A DNA stretch of 64,000 bases from contig CAKTUH010000002.1 of the NCBI GenBank assembly GCA_934621885.1, forward strand, positions 1 through 64,000, read 5' to 3'. Below are positions 17,183 through 25,536 of the stretch, one piece after another. A model generated the notes under the pieces. It did no database searches, was not told the DNA's origin, and was given only the letters and a program-made list of their open reading frames with translations. This DNA comes from an uncultured Collinsella sp. (GTDB lineage: Bacteria > Actinomycetota > Coriobacteriia > Coriobacteriales > Coriobacteriaceae). How positions within the stretch are numbered: the first letter of the stretch is position 1; every line of letters starts with the position of its first letter. Position numbers and translations under genes: made by a program.

Positions 17183-17375
17183 CCCCGCTCTCCCGCCAAA
17201 TCACCGACGCCGAAGCACTGCCGGCACCGCCCACAACCAGCGCAAACGCCACACCGGCGGCGCAAGCCTCAACCGCCGCAAACCAATCGTTACGCGCTCA
17301 TCATATGCCTGCGGTATCATATTGCGCCGTGTATCGTTTCCAAACACACGTCTCTATAACGTAACAGGAGATCAC

Positions 17376-18788
17376 ATGGACGCAACCGCAATTATCCTCG
17401 CCGCCGGCGAGGGCACCCGCATGAAGTCGAACCACTGCAAGGTTTCGCACAAGATCCTGGGCAAGCCCATGGTCCAGTGGATCGTCGACGCCACCATCAA
17501 AGCCGGCTGCAGCCGCGTCGTGGTCGTCATCGGCAGCCACGCCGACGAGATGCGTGCCCTCATCGATGGCGCCTACGCCAACAGCGCCACCAAGGTCGAG
17601 TGTGTCGAGCAGACCGAGCGCCTGGGCACCGGCCACGCCGTCAAGGTCGCGCTCGAGGCCTGCGGCATCGCTGAGGGCCCCGTCGTCGTGCTCAACGGCG
17701 ACCTGCCGCTCATCACCGCCGACACCGTCGCCAAGTTCGCGCAGACCGTCGCCACCGGCGAGCTCGCCTGCACCGTCATGACCATGACCCCGCCCGACCC
17801 CTTTGGCTACGGCCGCATCAAGCTGGGCGCCGACGGCCAGATCGAGCGCATCATCGAGCAGAAGGACTGCACGCCCGAGCAGGCCGCCACGCTGCTGGAG
17901 TGCAACGCCGGCTGCTACGCCTTCGACGGTGCGCAGCTTGCCGCCCACATTAACGAGATCGGCAACGACAACGCGCAATCCGAGTACTACCTGCCCGACA
18001 TGCTCGAAATCCTCAAGGGTCATGGCCAGGCAGTCTCCATCTTCCACTGCGACGACTACCGCGACGGCCTGGGCGTCAACAGCCGCATCCAGCTCGCGCA
18101 GCTCACCGCCATCGCGCGTGACCGCATCAACGAGCACTGGATGGCCGAGGGCGTCACGTTCATCGACCCCACGCAGGCTTGGATCGGCCCCGACGCCACC
18201 ATCGGCCGCGACACCGTCGTGTGGCCGCAGACGCACCTGATCGGCCACGTCACCGTGGGCGAGGAGTGCCAGCTCGGCCCCAACAGCCGCCTCACCGACA
18301 CCACCGTCGGCAGCGGCTGCACCATCGATGAGACCATCGCCATCGAGGCCGTCATCGAGAATGGCGTCGACTGTGGCCCGCGCGCTTACCTGCGCCCGGG
18401 CACCCACATGCTCGACGGATCCAAGGCCGGCACGCACGTGGAGATCAAGAAGTCTACGATCGGCGAGGGTTCCAAGGTGCCCCACTTGTCCTACATCGGC
18501 GACACCACCATGGGCTCCGGCGTCAACGTGGGCGCAGGCTCCATCACCTGCAACTACGACGGCGTGCACAAGCACAAGACCGTCATCGGCAAGGATGCCT
18601 TCATCGGTTCCGACACCATGATGGTCGCGCCCGCCCAGATTGGCGACGGTGCACTCGTGGCCGCCGGCTCCGTCATCACCGAGCCGGTCCCGGCCGACGC
18701 ACTCGGTCTGGGCCGCGCCCGTCAGGTAAATATTGAGGGCTGGGCCGCCGATTACCGCCGCCGTCTGCACGAGGACGACGAGGTATAA
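17376..18788 (+). CDS. glmU: Bifunctional GlmU uridylyltransferase/acetyltransferase
   Basis: A 470-residue enzyme making UDP-N-acetylglucosamine for peptidoglycan. The N-terminal pyrophosphorylase has IILAAGEGTRMKSNHCKVSHKI and VLNGDLPLI. The C-terminal left-handed beta-helix acetyltransferase has hexapeptide repeats and RPGTHMLDGSKAGTHVEIKK, SYIGDTTMG, CNYDGVHKHKT. Length is normal for GlmU. The start at 17376 is chosen over longer frames because AGGAG stands six bases upstream and the protein begins with the conserved motif. It is followed by a strong terminator and then prs, an arrangement common in Gram-positive bacteria. Confidence 0.97.
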   Translation: MDATAIILAAGEGTRMKSNHCKVSHKILGKPMVQWIVDATIKAGCSRVVVVIGSHADEMRALIDGAYANSATKVECVEQTERLGTGHAVKVALEACGIAEGPVVVLNGDLPLITADTVAKFAQTVATGELACTVMTMTPPDPFGYGRIKLGADGQIERIIEQKDCTPEQAATLLECNAGCYAFDGAQLAAHINEIGNDNAQSEYYLPDMLEILKGHGQAVSIFHCDDYRDGLGVNSRIQLAQLTAIARDRINEHWMAEGVTFIDPTQAWIGPDATIGRDTVVWPQTHLIGHVTVGEECQLGPNSRLTDTTVGSGCTIDETIAIEAVIENGVDCGPRAYLRPGTHMLDGSKAGTHVEIKKSTIGEGSKVPHLSYIGDTTMGSGVNVGAGSITCNYDGVHKHKTVIGKDAFIGSDTMMVAPAQIGDGALVAAGSVITEPVPADALGLGRARQVNIEGWAADYRRRLHEDDEV

Positions 18789-18803
18789 CGTTTTATCAAG
18801 CAC

Positions 18804-18837
18804 AAAAGGAGCTGTTCCATGGGGACGGCTCCTTTTT
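18804..18837 (+). terminator. Terminator after glmU
   Basis: AAAAGGAGCTGTTCC pairs with GGGACGGCTCCTTTTT around ATG. It has the stem and U-run of a rho-independent terminator, 15 bases past the glmU stop. Confidence 0.85.
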
Positions 18838-18928
18838 CTATTGTGACCTGCGCGACCGGATGAGTGGTCGGTTCGTGTCCGTTGACGGTAAAGACGTTAT
18901 CAAGACTCGATAAACCCCGCCGCGCGGT

Positions 18929-18934
18929 TACAAT
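18929..18934 (+). promoter_or_regulatory. Possible -10 box for prs
   Basis: TACAAT stands 47 bases before the prs start, after the glmU terminator. No convincing -35 hexamer was found at the proper distance. Confidence 0.35.
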
Positions 18935-18980
18935 GCAACAAGGCATCTATATGGCATTCGATGTATAAAGGAGAAGGGTA

Positions 18981-19967
18981 ATGCCGATTAATGATCCCGA
19001 GAAGTCGGAGAATATGCGCAAGTCCATCCGCGTGTATTCCGGTTCCTCCAACCGTCCCCTCGCTCAGAAGATCGCTGAGTACCTTGGGGTCGAGCTTTCG
19101 GGCCTTACGCTAAAGCAGTTCGCCAATGGTGAGATTTACGCCCGCTACGACGAAACCGTCCGCGGCGCCGACGTCTTCCTGATTCAGTCCGTGGCCGGCG
19201 GCAACGTCAACGACATGCTCATGGAGCTGCTCATCGCCACCGACGCTGCCAAGCGCGCATCCGCCCGCTCCATCACCGCCGTTATCACCCACTACGGCTA
19301 TGCCCGCCAGGACCGCAAGGCCGGCCCGCGCGAGCCCATCACCGCCCGCCTCGTCGCCAACCTGCTCGAGCGCGCCGGTGTCAACCGCATCATCACCCTC
19401 GACCTGCACCAGGGCCAGATCCAGGGCTTCTTTGATATCCCGGTCAACCACCTGTCCGCACTGCCGCTGTTTGGCCAGTACTACAACGACATGCACTTCG
19501 ACACCGACAGCCTGGTCGTCGTCTCCCCCGACGTGGGCCGCGCCAAGGCCGCCAAGAAGCTGTCCGACATGCTTGGCTGCGACCTGGCCATCGCCCACAA
19601 GGGCCGTCCGCGCCACAACGCCGCCGAAGTCATGGGCATCATCGGTGACATCAAGGGCAAGACCTGCGTCATCAACGACGACATGATCGACACCGCTGGC
19701 ACCCTGTGCGCCAACGTCAAGGAACTCAAGGCTATGGGCGCCGGCGACATCTACGTCTGCGCCACCCACGGCATCTTCTCCGGTCCGGCCATCGAGCGCC
19801 TGAACGACGCCCCCATCGTCGAGTGCGTCGTCACCGATGCCATCCCCGTCGAGGTCGGCGGCAAGATCAAGACCATCTCGGTCGCCGAGGAGTTCGCTCA
19901 GGCCATCTCCGCCGTTTACCACGAGGAGCCCGTCTCCACGCTCGTCGGCGGCGACTTCGCGCTGTAA
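18981..19967 (+). CDS. prs: Ribose-phosphate pyrophosphokinase
   Basis: A 328-residue PRPP synthetase, which transfers pyrophosphate from ATP to ribose 5-phosphate and feeds purine, pyrimidine, histidine and NAD synthesis. Visible are YSGSSNRPLAQKIAEYLG, FANGEIYARYDE, YGYARQDRK (ATP flexible-loop region), VVSPDVGRAKAAKKL, and the PRPP motif VINDDMIDTAGTL. Length is normal. The start is preceded by AAAGGAGAAGG. It is followed by a strong terminator and a repeat-bounded insert before pth. Confidence 0.97.
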   Translation: MPINDPEKSENMRKSIRVYSGSSNRPLAQKIAEYLGVELSGLTLKQFANGEIYARYDETVRGADVFLIQSVAGGNVNDMLMELLIATDAAKRASARSITAVITHYGYARQDRKAGPREPITARLVANLLERAGVNRIITLDLHQGQIQGFFDIPVNHLSALPLFGQYYNDMHFDTDSLVVVSPDVGRAKAAKKLSDMLGCDLAIAHKGRPRHNAAEVMGIIGDIKGKTCVINDDMIDTAGTLCANVKELKAMGAGDIYVCATHGIFSGPAIERLNDAPIVECVVTDAIPVEVGGKIKTISVAEEFAQAISAVYHEEPVSTLVGGDFAL

Positions 19968-19999
19968 TCCAACGCGCATCGCATCATCTTTGATGTTTT

Positions 20000-20033
20000 A
20001 AAGGGCCGGAAGCTCGCTTCCGGCCCTTTTTCT
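20000..20033 (+). terminator. Terminator after prs
   Basis: AAGGGCCGGAAG pairs with CTTCCGGCCCTT around CTCG and is followed by TTTCT. Classical rho-independent structure 33 bases after the prs stop. Confidence 0.93.
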
Positions 20034-20051
20034 ATCCCTCGTCAACCCGCC

Positions 20052-20256
20052 CTGGACAGTTAGTTCAGATACGTATTTATTTAAAGCCCCAAAGAGCCGT
20101 TCGGAGCTTTCTGAGCTCCCCGGCGGACGCTATGCCGCCCAAAACTCATCGTTTTCGAGCATTACCGCTGCACATTTACCATCAAATCATCCTCGGAAGC
20201 CCTTAGAAACGCCTCGAACGCGCGATGCCTTATACGTATCTGAACTAACTGTCCAG
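20052..20256. mobile_element. MITE-like element 1 (25-bp perfect terminal repeats)
   Basis: CTGGACAGTTAGTTCAGATA-CGTAT at 20052-20076 is repeated exactly, inverted, at 20232-20256, giving a 205-base element with no coding capacity. A 10-base direct repeat TCGTCAACCC occurs at 20039-20048 and 20263-20272, close to both ends, and could be an imprecise target duplication. A partner of nearly the same length is at 21580-21783. Transposase is absent, as in MITEs. Confidence 0.8.
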
Positions 20257-20418
20257 CAGTTGTCGTCAACCCTCGCGGAAGAGCTCGATTTCCCGCAATC
20301 CCCACAACCGATTCCACCGATTTCATAACACCCAGCCGTTCATGGCACACAACACCCCACTGAGCGAAAAGAACGACGCGGCGACCGCGTTTCGCCAACG
20401 GCTTAGTACCTTGTAGTT

Positions 20419-21546
20419 ATGACGACCGTGATTTCACATCTCTCCGCCCTCCGCGCGATTCGCCGCGCACGACGGGCGTACTCTGCCCTTCCCTGGGACT
20501 CCGTCGACAGCGGTCAGCAGGCGCGAGCTCTAGCTGACTGTATTCCCAATAATGACGCGATAGACTTTGCTGCGCTTTCGATACTTGACGCCTGGAATGA
20601 AGACGATTCCGAACTGCTCGATCTTCTTGTTTCAAACGAAGACAACAGACGCCCCGACAAACGACTTCTTCAGCATATTCTCTCCGCCCCGCTTCCTGAA
20701 GGTGCAATTATGCACGTTGAGGCCGACATCTACGCAACGTCTCCCGCCATGACGGCCATGCTTTGCTCCAAAAATGAATCAGTCGCCAAAACCTTGATGC
20801 TTCTTATGGAACTCCTCGGAACCTACTCCCTTCCGCCCGAGACAACCTACCCCATTGCCTATGACGACATCTGGCCCAGGGGCAACGGTTGCGAAGCGAT
20901 GGGCGACCTCGATTGCCGGGGCGATGAACAAACGTCCGAAAAACAGAATGAACCTCGCTATGAGCAGGCTCACTACAAATGCGAGCCAGCCACGACCATC
21001 GAAGAGCTCGAAGCGATCGCACGGTTCGCTAAAAGCAGCTCCTACGCCTCGTTCCGCACGGCCGTCAAACTAGCCCGGGCTGGATCCGCATCCCCAGCCG
21101 AATCCCTAATGTTTGCCGTTCTCGGAACGCCCATGCGCTTTGGCGGATTCGGATGTTGCAGCCTCCCCATGGGAGGCCTGCTGCTCAACTATCGAATTGA
21201 TTTCGACACCCTTGCGGTCAACATGTCCTCCGGCATCCCCTACGCCATCTGTGACTTATATTGCCCAGCCGCCGGCGTCGACAACGAATACAACGGAATT
21301 GGACATGAGCTTCAAAACGCTCGCATCCACGATGGCAATCGAAATAATGGTCTCAAGGCAATGGGCATCCACGTACTGGTTATCAATCGTGACCAAATGA
21401 AAGACCTTGTTGCACTCGAGGCCTTCGCTCAGACGATGCATCGACTCGCGGGGGTACGATTCCGTTACCGCATCAAGGGCTACCGCAAGCGTCAGGCCGC
21501 TTGGCTCAATGCTCTAAGAGCCGGAATCGGCCTCGCACCGGTCTAA
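20419..21546 (+). CDS. Putative PD-(D/E)XK nuclease-like protein
   Basis: A 375-residue protein without a close functional match. The basic N-terminus (SHLSALRAIRRARRAY) may bind nucleic acid. The C-terminal 100 residues, ICDLYCPAAGVDNEYNG near 277-293 followed by RIHDGNRNNGLKAMGIHVLVINRD, have the spacing of the DUF559/Vsr-type PD-(D/E)XK nuclease fold: Asp, Glu, then an amphipathic helix with R..L...G and a strand. No Shine-Dalgarno sequence precedes the ATG, so it may be leaderless. It is bracketed by two MITE-like elements between prs and pth, suggesting acquired cargo, perhaps a defence or toxin-type gene. Function uncertain. Confidence 0.55.
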   Translation: MTTVISHLSALRAIRRARRAYSALPWDSVDSGQQARALADCIPNNDAIDFAALSILDAWNEDDSELLDLLVSNEDNRRPDKRLLQHILSAPLPEGAIMHVEADIYATSPAMTAMLCSKNESVAKTLMLLMELLGTYSLPPETTYPIAYDDIWPRGNGCEAMGDLDCRGDEQTSEKQNEPRYEQAHYKCEPATTIEELEAIARFAKSSSYASFRTAVKLARAGSASPAESLMFAVLGTPMRFGGFGCCSLPMGGLLLNYRIDFDTLAVNMSSGIPYAICDLYCPAAGVDNEYNGIGHELQNARIHDGNRNNGLKAMGIHVLVINRDQMKDLVALEAFAQTMHRLAGVRFRYRIKGYRKRQAAWLNALRAGIGLAPV

Positions 21547-21579
21547 AATCCGAATTACACGCATGCCGTTGAGCGGGGC

Positions 21580-21783
21580 TGGACAGTTAGTTCAGATTTG
21601 TATAAAGAAGAACATCGAATCGGGCTGTTTTACCGCCGTCTCCGTACAATTCGCCCCATCTAAAGGCCAGACTGGCCTCAAAACAGCGTCAGATAGACCA
21701 GCTGGAACGTCAAAACAGCGCCGCGGCATCGAATTAGGCAATCCGGTGGCCCAAGCTTTATACGTATCTGAACTAACTGTCCA
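21580..21783. mobile_element. MITE-like element 2
   Basis: TGGACAGTTAGTTCAGAT at 21580 and its inverted partner ending at 21783 match over 26 of 28 bases. The 204-base element has the same termini as element 1 (20052-20256) but an unrelated interior. The two bracket the nuclease-like gene. Confidence 0.75.
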
Positions 21784-21897
21784 CCTCGGCTTTCGACGGC
21801 CGCCCAAACGCCCCCAAATAACCTCAATTGCCCACCATTTGACAGCAGCAACAGGGTCGCTCACCATAGCAGGCGACAAATCGACGAAAGGACAAAC

Positions 21898-22527
21898 ATG
21901 GCAGCTGCGCAGCCGCTTAAGATTCGCATGGTTGCCGGGCTTGGCAACCCGGGCGAGGAATATGCCGAGACCCGCCACAACGCCGGCTTTAAGGCAATCG
22001 ACGAGCTGGCTCGTCAGGCCGGCGTCACGTACTGGAAAAACCAGGCCGGCGCCGAGGTCGCGCTCATCAATATCAACGACCCCGAGGAAGAGGGCGGCAA
22101 GCGCCAGATTGTGCTGGTCAAGCCGCAGTCGTACATGAACACCTCGGGCGGCCCCATCTCCAAACTCTGCCGCGAATACAAAATCAAGGCCGAGGAACTG
22201 CTCGTGATCCACGATGAGCTCGACATTCCCGCCGGCGACGTGCGTGTTAAGGTGGGCGGCGGCCACGCCGGTCACAACGGCCTGCGTTCCATCATCGACA
22301 AGATGGGCAGCCGCGACTTCAGCCGCATCCGCACCGGCATCGGCAACCCTCCCGGCAAGATGGCGGTGGCAGACTACGTGCTTAAGCAGCTGCGTGCCCG
22401 CGAGGCCGAGGACTTCCAGGACACCTGCGCCCGCGCGGCCGACGCCGCCGGCCTGGCGATTGTGCACGGCGTGGTCTATGCCCGCGACCATGTCAACGGC
22501 GCCGCCTCCGCCAACGGCAAGCACTAA
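21898..22527 (+). CDS. pth: Peptidyl-tRNA hydrolase
   Basis: A 209-residue enzyme that frees tRNA from prematurely released peptidyl-tRNA. Motifs are VAGLGNPGEEYAETRHNAGF with the catalytic His, KPQSYMNTSGG, HDELDIPAGDVRVKVGGGHAGHNGLRSI and RIRTGIGNPPGKM. A short acidic insert (NDPEEEGGK near 61-68) lengthens it slightly. AAAGGA is seven bases before the ATG. In related genomes prs and pth are often neighbours; here the MITE-bounded gene separates them. Confidence 0.97.
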   Translation: MAAAQPLKIRMVAGLGNPGEEYAETRHNAGFKAIDELARQAGVTYWKNQAGAEVALININDPEEEGGKRQIVLVKPQSYMNTSGGPISKLCREYKIKAEELLVIHDELDIPAGDVRVKVGGGHAGHNGLRSIIDKMGSRDFSRIRTGIGNPPGKMAVADYVLKQLRAREAEDFQDTCARAADAAGLAIVHGVVYARDHVNGAASANGKH

Positions 22528-22540
22528 AACCTATCATTTA

Positions 22541-22730
22541 GGGACAGGTTTATTTTGGCAGGTTTTACCTGCGGAAACGCCACAACGGCCGCGTCGCAAT
22601 AAGCAACCCGCCGCCATACATACGCAACGCCCCAAAGGGGGCCGGCCTCATCACAACCCGAGGCCGGCCCCCTTTGCCGTTTTACCTGATAAAACTGACC
22701 AAAATAAACCTGCCCCTATTTGGTAGGACA
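22541..22730. repeat. GGGACAGG-type inverted repeat enclosing a terminator
   Basis: AGGGACAGGTTTATTTTGG near 22541 is mirrored near 22700-22726 by CCAAAATAAACCTGCCCCT. A related copy with the core CAAAATAAACCTGTCCC lies at 61502-61543. Between the arms is the strong hairpin at 22634-22675. Nothing coding is seen in 22528-22901. Confidence 0.7.
22634..22675. terminator. Terminator downstream of pth
   Basis: AAAGGGGGCCGGCCTC pairs perfectly with GAGGCCGGCCCCCTTT around a 10-base loop. This is a 16-bp GC-rich stem that can act on both strands. Confidence 0.85.
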
Positions 22731-22790
22731 AAGTGGATAAACCCTTTTCCCAACCGCCGAAGATACACGTAAGCGACATGCCCATGAGGG

Positions 22791-22796
22791 TATAAT
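22791..22796 (+). promoter_or_regulatory. -10 box upstream of nfnA
   Basis: A consensus TATAAT stands 106 bases before the nfnA start and downstream of the pth terminator. The -35 region is not consensus. Confidence 0.45.
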
Positions 22797-22901
22797 TTGC
22801 ACCGTATGTCTGCACAACGCCTGTGCGCGTACGGTTTTATTCGGGCTACCGTCCATTTCCGTGGAGGCACGGTTCGGCAGCCCTAACAAGAGAGGGGTTC
22901 T

Positions 22902-23741
22902 ATGTATAAGATCCTGGAGAAGACGCAGTTCTCGGAGAAGGTGTTCAAGTTCCGCATCGAGGCGCCCGCAATCGCCAAGCATGCGCACGCTGGACAGTTC
23001 CTCATGGTTCGCGCCAACGAGACGGGCGAGCGTGTCCCGTTTACCCTGGCCGGCTGGAACGGTGACGAGGGCTGGGTCGAGTTCATCTTCATGGTGATCG
23101 GCAAGACCACCGAGATGCTTTCCACCTACGAGGCCGGCGAGTCGCTGCGCGACGTCGTGGGCCCGCTGGGCGTTCCCACCGAGATGGCCGAGGGCCCCTG
23201 CGCCGTCATTGGCGGCGGCGTCGGCCTGGCAATTGCCTTCCCGGTCGCCAAGCACCTGGTCGAGACTGGCCACGAGGTCCACGCCATCATGGGCGCCCGC
23301 ACCAAGGACCTCCTGCTCATGGAGGACCAGTTCCGCGAGCTCCTCGACGAGGACCACATCCACATCACCACTGATGACGGCTCCTACGGCGAGCAGGGCG
23401 TTGTCACCGCTCCGCTGGAGCGCCTGCTGCAGGACAAGGCCGTGAGCCAGGTCTTCTGCGTCGGCCCCGTTCCGATGATGAAGTTCTCGACCCTCACCGC
23501 CCAGAAGTACGACACTCCCATCACCGCGTCGCTCAACCCCATCATGGTTGACGGCACCGGCATGTGCGGCTGCTGCCGCGTCGAGGTGGGCGGCGTGACC
23601 AAGTTCGCTTGCGTCGACGGCCCCGACTTCGATGCCACCCTGGTCGACTGGGATGACCTTCGTGCCCGCCAGGCCGCTTACCGTTCCGAAGAGGGCGAGT
23701 CCCTCAAGGCCTATGAGGAAAAGAGCTGCGCATGCCACTAG
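22902..23741 (+). CDS. nfnA: Ferredoxin-NADP reductase subunit alpha (NfnA/SudB-like)
   Basis: A 279-residue flavoprotein of the dihydroorotate dehydrogenase electron-transfer/sulfide dehydrogenase type. It has an FAD domain (HAGQFLMVRANETGERVPFTLAGW), an NAD(P) domain (GPCAVIGGGVGLAIAFPVAK) and a C-terminal [2Fe-2S] cysteine set (DGTGMCGCCRVEVGG...FACVDGPDFD). With the next gene it should form an NfnAB-type complex that moves electrons between NADPH, NADH and ferredoxin, or serves glutamate synthesis; the two roles cannot be separated here. The start has GAGAGGGG upstream. Its end overlaps nfnB by 10 bases. Confidence 0.9.
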   Translation: MYKILEKTQFSEKVFKFRIEAPAIAKHAHAGQFLMVRANETGERVPFTLAGWNGDEGWVEFIFMVIGKTTEMLSTYEAGESLRDVVGPLGVPTEMAEGPCAVIGGGVGLAIAFPVAKHLVETGHEVHAIMGARTKDLLLMEDQFRELLDEDHIHITTDDGSYGEQGVVTAPLERLLQDKAVSQVFCVGPVPMMKFSTLTAQKYDTPITASLNPIMVDGTGMCGCCRVEVGGVTKFACVDGPDFDATLVDWDDLRARQAAYRSEEGESLKAYEEKSCACH

Positions 23742-25141
23742 TTAATGGTCGTTTCGTTGCCGATATGAAGTCGCCCCGCACCCCCGATAACGAGGAGCCG
23801 GCTGCCGAGCGCGCCTGCGACTTCCGCCCCGTCGACAAGGGCTTCACCGAGGAGATGGCGCTGGCCGAGGCCGAGCGCTGCCTCAACTGCAAGAAGCCGT
23901 TCTGTGTTGAGGGCTGCCCCGTCAACATCAACATCCCCCGCTTTATCGAGCAGATCCGCGCGAAGGACTTCGGCGGCGCTCTCGATACCATCCGCGAGGA
24001 CTCCATGCTCCCCGCCATCTGCGGCCGCGTCTGCCCGCAGGAGAACCAGTGCGAGGGCAAGTGCATCCGTGGTAAGAAGTCCGAGCCCGTGGCCATCGGC
24101 CAGCTCGAGCGCTTCCTGGGTGATCGCCCCGAGCTCGCCTCCACGCCCAAGATGGCCCCCAAGAACGGCAAGAAGGTCGCCGTCGTCGGCTCCGGCCCGT
24201 CCGGCATCACCTGCGCCGGCGAGCTCGCCCGCAACGGCTTTGACGTCACCGTCTTCGAGGCCTTCTTTACCGGCGGCGGCGTGCTGGTCTACGGCATCCC
24301 CGAGTTCCGTCTGCCCAAGGCAGTCGTCAAGCGCGAGATTGACGGCCTGGAGGACATGGGCGTCAAGTTTGAGTACAACTCCGTCGTGGGCAACATGGCC
24401 ACGGCCGAGGAGCTGTTCGAGCAGGGCTTCGACGCCATCTACGTGGCGACCGGCGCCGGCCTGCCCAAGTTCCTCAACGTCCCCGGCGAGAACCTGCCCA
24501 ACGTCTTCTTCGCTAACGAGTACCTCACCCGCGTGAACCTGATGAAGGCCAACAAGTTCCCCGAGTACGACACCCCCACCAAGCACGGCAAGAACGTCGT
24601 CGTCTTTGGCGGCGGCAACGTGGCTATGGACGCTGTCCGTACCGCTAAGCGCCTGGGCGCCGAGCACGCCATCATCGCCTACCGCCGTACCGAGGACGAG
24701 ATGCCCTGCCGTCGCGCCGAGCTGCACCACGCTAAGGCCGAGGGCGTCGAGGTTCTGCCGCTCGTCTCCCCGCTCGAGTTTGTCGCTGGCGAGGACGGCT
24801 CCGTGTGCGCCGTCAAGGTCCAGAAGATGGAGCTCGGCGAGCCCGACGAGTCCGGCCGCCGTCGTCCGGTCCCCATCGAGGGCGCCATCGAGGAGATCCC
24901 CTGCGATGTCGCGATCTCGGCTATCGGCACCAACGCCAACCCCTTCGCTGCCAAGATCGGCGGCAAGATGGAGCTCAACAAGTGGGGCTACATCGTTGCC
25001 GACGAGGAGACCGGCCAGACCACCGATCCCCGCATCTGGGCCGGCGGCGACATCGTCACCGGTGCCGCTACGGTCATTCTGGCGATGGGCGCCGGCAAGA
25101 AGGCTGCCGCTTCCATCACCAAGAGCCTGCTGGGCGAGTAA
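23732..25141 (+). CDS. nfnB: Glutamate synthase-like/NfnB oxidoreductase
   Basis: A 469-residue FAD/NADPH iron-sulfur protein, homologous to the small subunit of glutamate synthase. The N-terminal cysteines CLNCKKPFCVEGCP and CGRVCPQENQCEGKC bind [4Fe-4S] clusters. VAVVGSGPSGITCAGELA binds FAD, VVVFGGGNVAMDAVRTA binds NADPH, and the end AGGDIVTGAATVILAMGAGK is the conserved FAD closing motif. No glutamate synthase large subunit is nearby, and the overlap with the NfnA-like gene supports an NfnAB complex. Often annotated gltA. Confidence 0.93.
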   Translation: MPLVNGRFVADMKSPRTPDNEEPAAERACDFRPVDKGFTEEMALAEAERCLNCKKPFCVEGCPVNINIPRFIEQIRAKDFGGALDTIREDSMLPAICGRVCPQENQCEGKCIRGKKSEPVAIGQLERFLGDRPELASTPKMAPKNGKKVAVVGSGPSGITCAGELARNGFDVTVFEAFFTGGGVLVYGIPEFRLPKAVVKREIDGLEDMGVKFEYNSVVGNMATAEELFEQGFDAIYVATGAGLPKFLNVPGENLPNVFFANEYLTRVNLMKANKFPEYDTPTKHGKNVVVFGGGNVAMDAVRTAKRLGAEHAIIAYRRTEDEMPCRRAELHHAKAEGVEVLPLVSPLEFVAGEDGSVCAVKVQKMELGEPDESGRRRPVPIEGAIEEIPCDVAISAIGTNANPFAAKIGGKMELNKWGYIVADEETGQTTDPRIWAGGDIVTGAATVILAMGAGKKAAASITKSLLGE

Positions 25142-25169
25142 TCACCTGCAGCGCTAGCCATCAAACGGC

Positions 25170-25208
25170 AAAGTCCCCGTCGAGCACACGCCCGGCGGGG
25201 ACTTTTTC
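25170..25208 (+). terminator. Terminator after nfnB
   Basis: AAAGTCCCCG pairs with CGGGGACTTT around a 16-base loop and is followed by TTTCT, 28 bases past the stop. Confidence 0.85.
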
Positions 25209-25215
25209 TATGCCG

Positions 25216-25272
25216 CCCGCCCTAAAACCACCACAAAGGGGACAGGCACCTTTGTGGTGGTTTTAGGGCGGG
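25216..25272. repeat. CCACCACAAAGG hairpin, copy 1
   Basis: A perfect 24-bp inverted repeat (core CCACCACAAAGG / CCTTTGTGGTGG) around the loop GGACAGGCA. Copies with the same core and loop occur at 32272-32306, 36450-36484 and 38055-38095. Confidence 0.85.
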
Positions 25273-25283
25273 TGGCCGGTTTG

Positions 25284-25499
25284 TCTTGATCTGTAACAGG
25301 TAGGCCCCGTAGAGCCCCGCAGATGTTACAGATCGAGACATTGTGCGAGCGTCCGCCCGTTCATCTCAATCTGTAACAGTAAGGGGGCAAATCTCCCGCT
25401 ACGTGTTACAGATTGAGACGTTAGGTTGGCAGTCAGACGGTTCATCTCAATCTGTAACATCTAGGACCGTTTTGGGCGGCCAGGTGTTACAGATTGAGA
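25284..25499. repeat. Array 2 of alternating 15-mers
   Basis: Dyads at 25284-25338, 25364-25418 and 25445-25499, each 55 bases with a 25-base centre; gaps are 25 and 26 bases. It ends 37 bases before the stop codon side of the giant surface protein gene. The first inter-dyad spacer (CATTGTGCGAGCGTCCGCCC plus GTTCA) is identical to that of array 3. Confidence 0.9.
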
Positions 25500-25536
25500 T
25501 TTTGCTGACGCCGAGGCCGAGGGCGGCCACCAAACC

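Noticed and set aside
16920..17252. Small secreted protein starting MAFALVVGGAGSASAS
   Set aside because: It lies mostly inside ecfT in another frame, has no ribosome binding site, and loses protein-like composition after 30 residues.
17183..17375. Cobalamin or other riboswitch upstream of the ECF operon
   Set aside because: No B12-box-like or other aptamer core was found; the sequence reads as ordinary GC-rich DNA.
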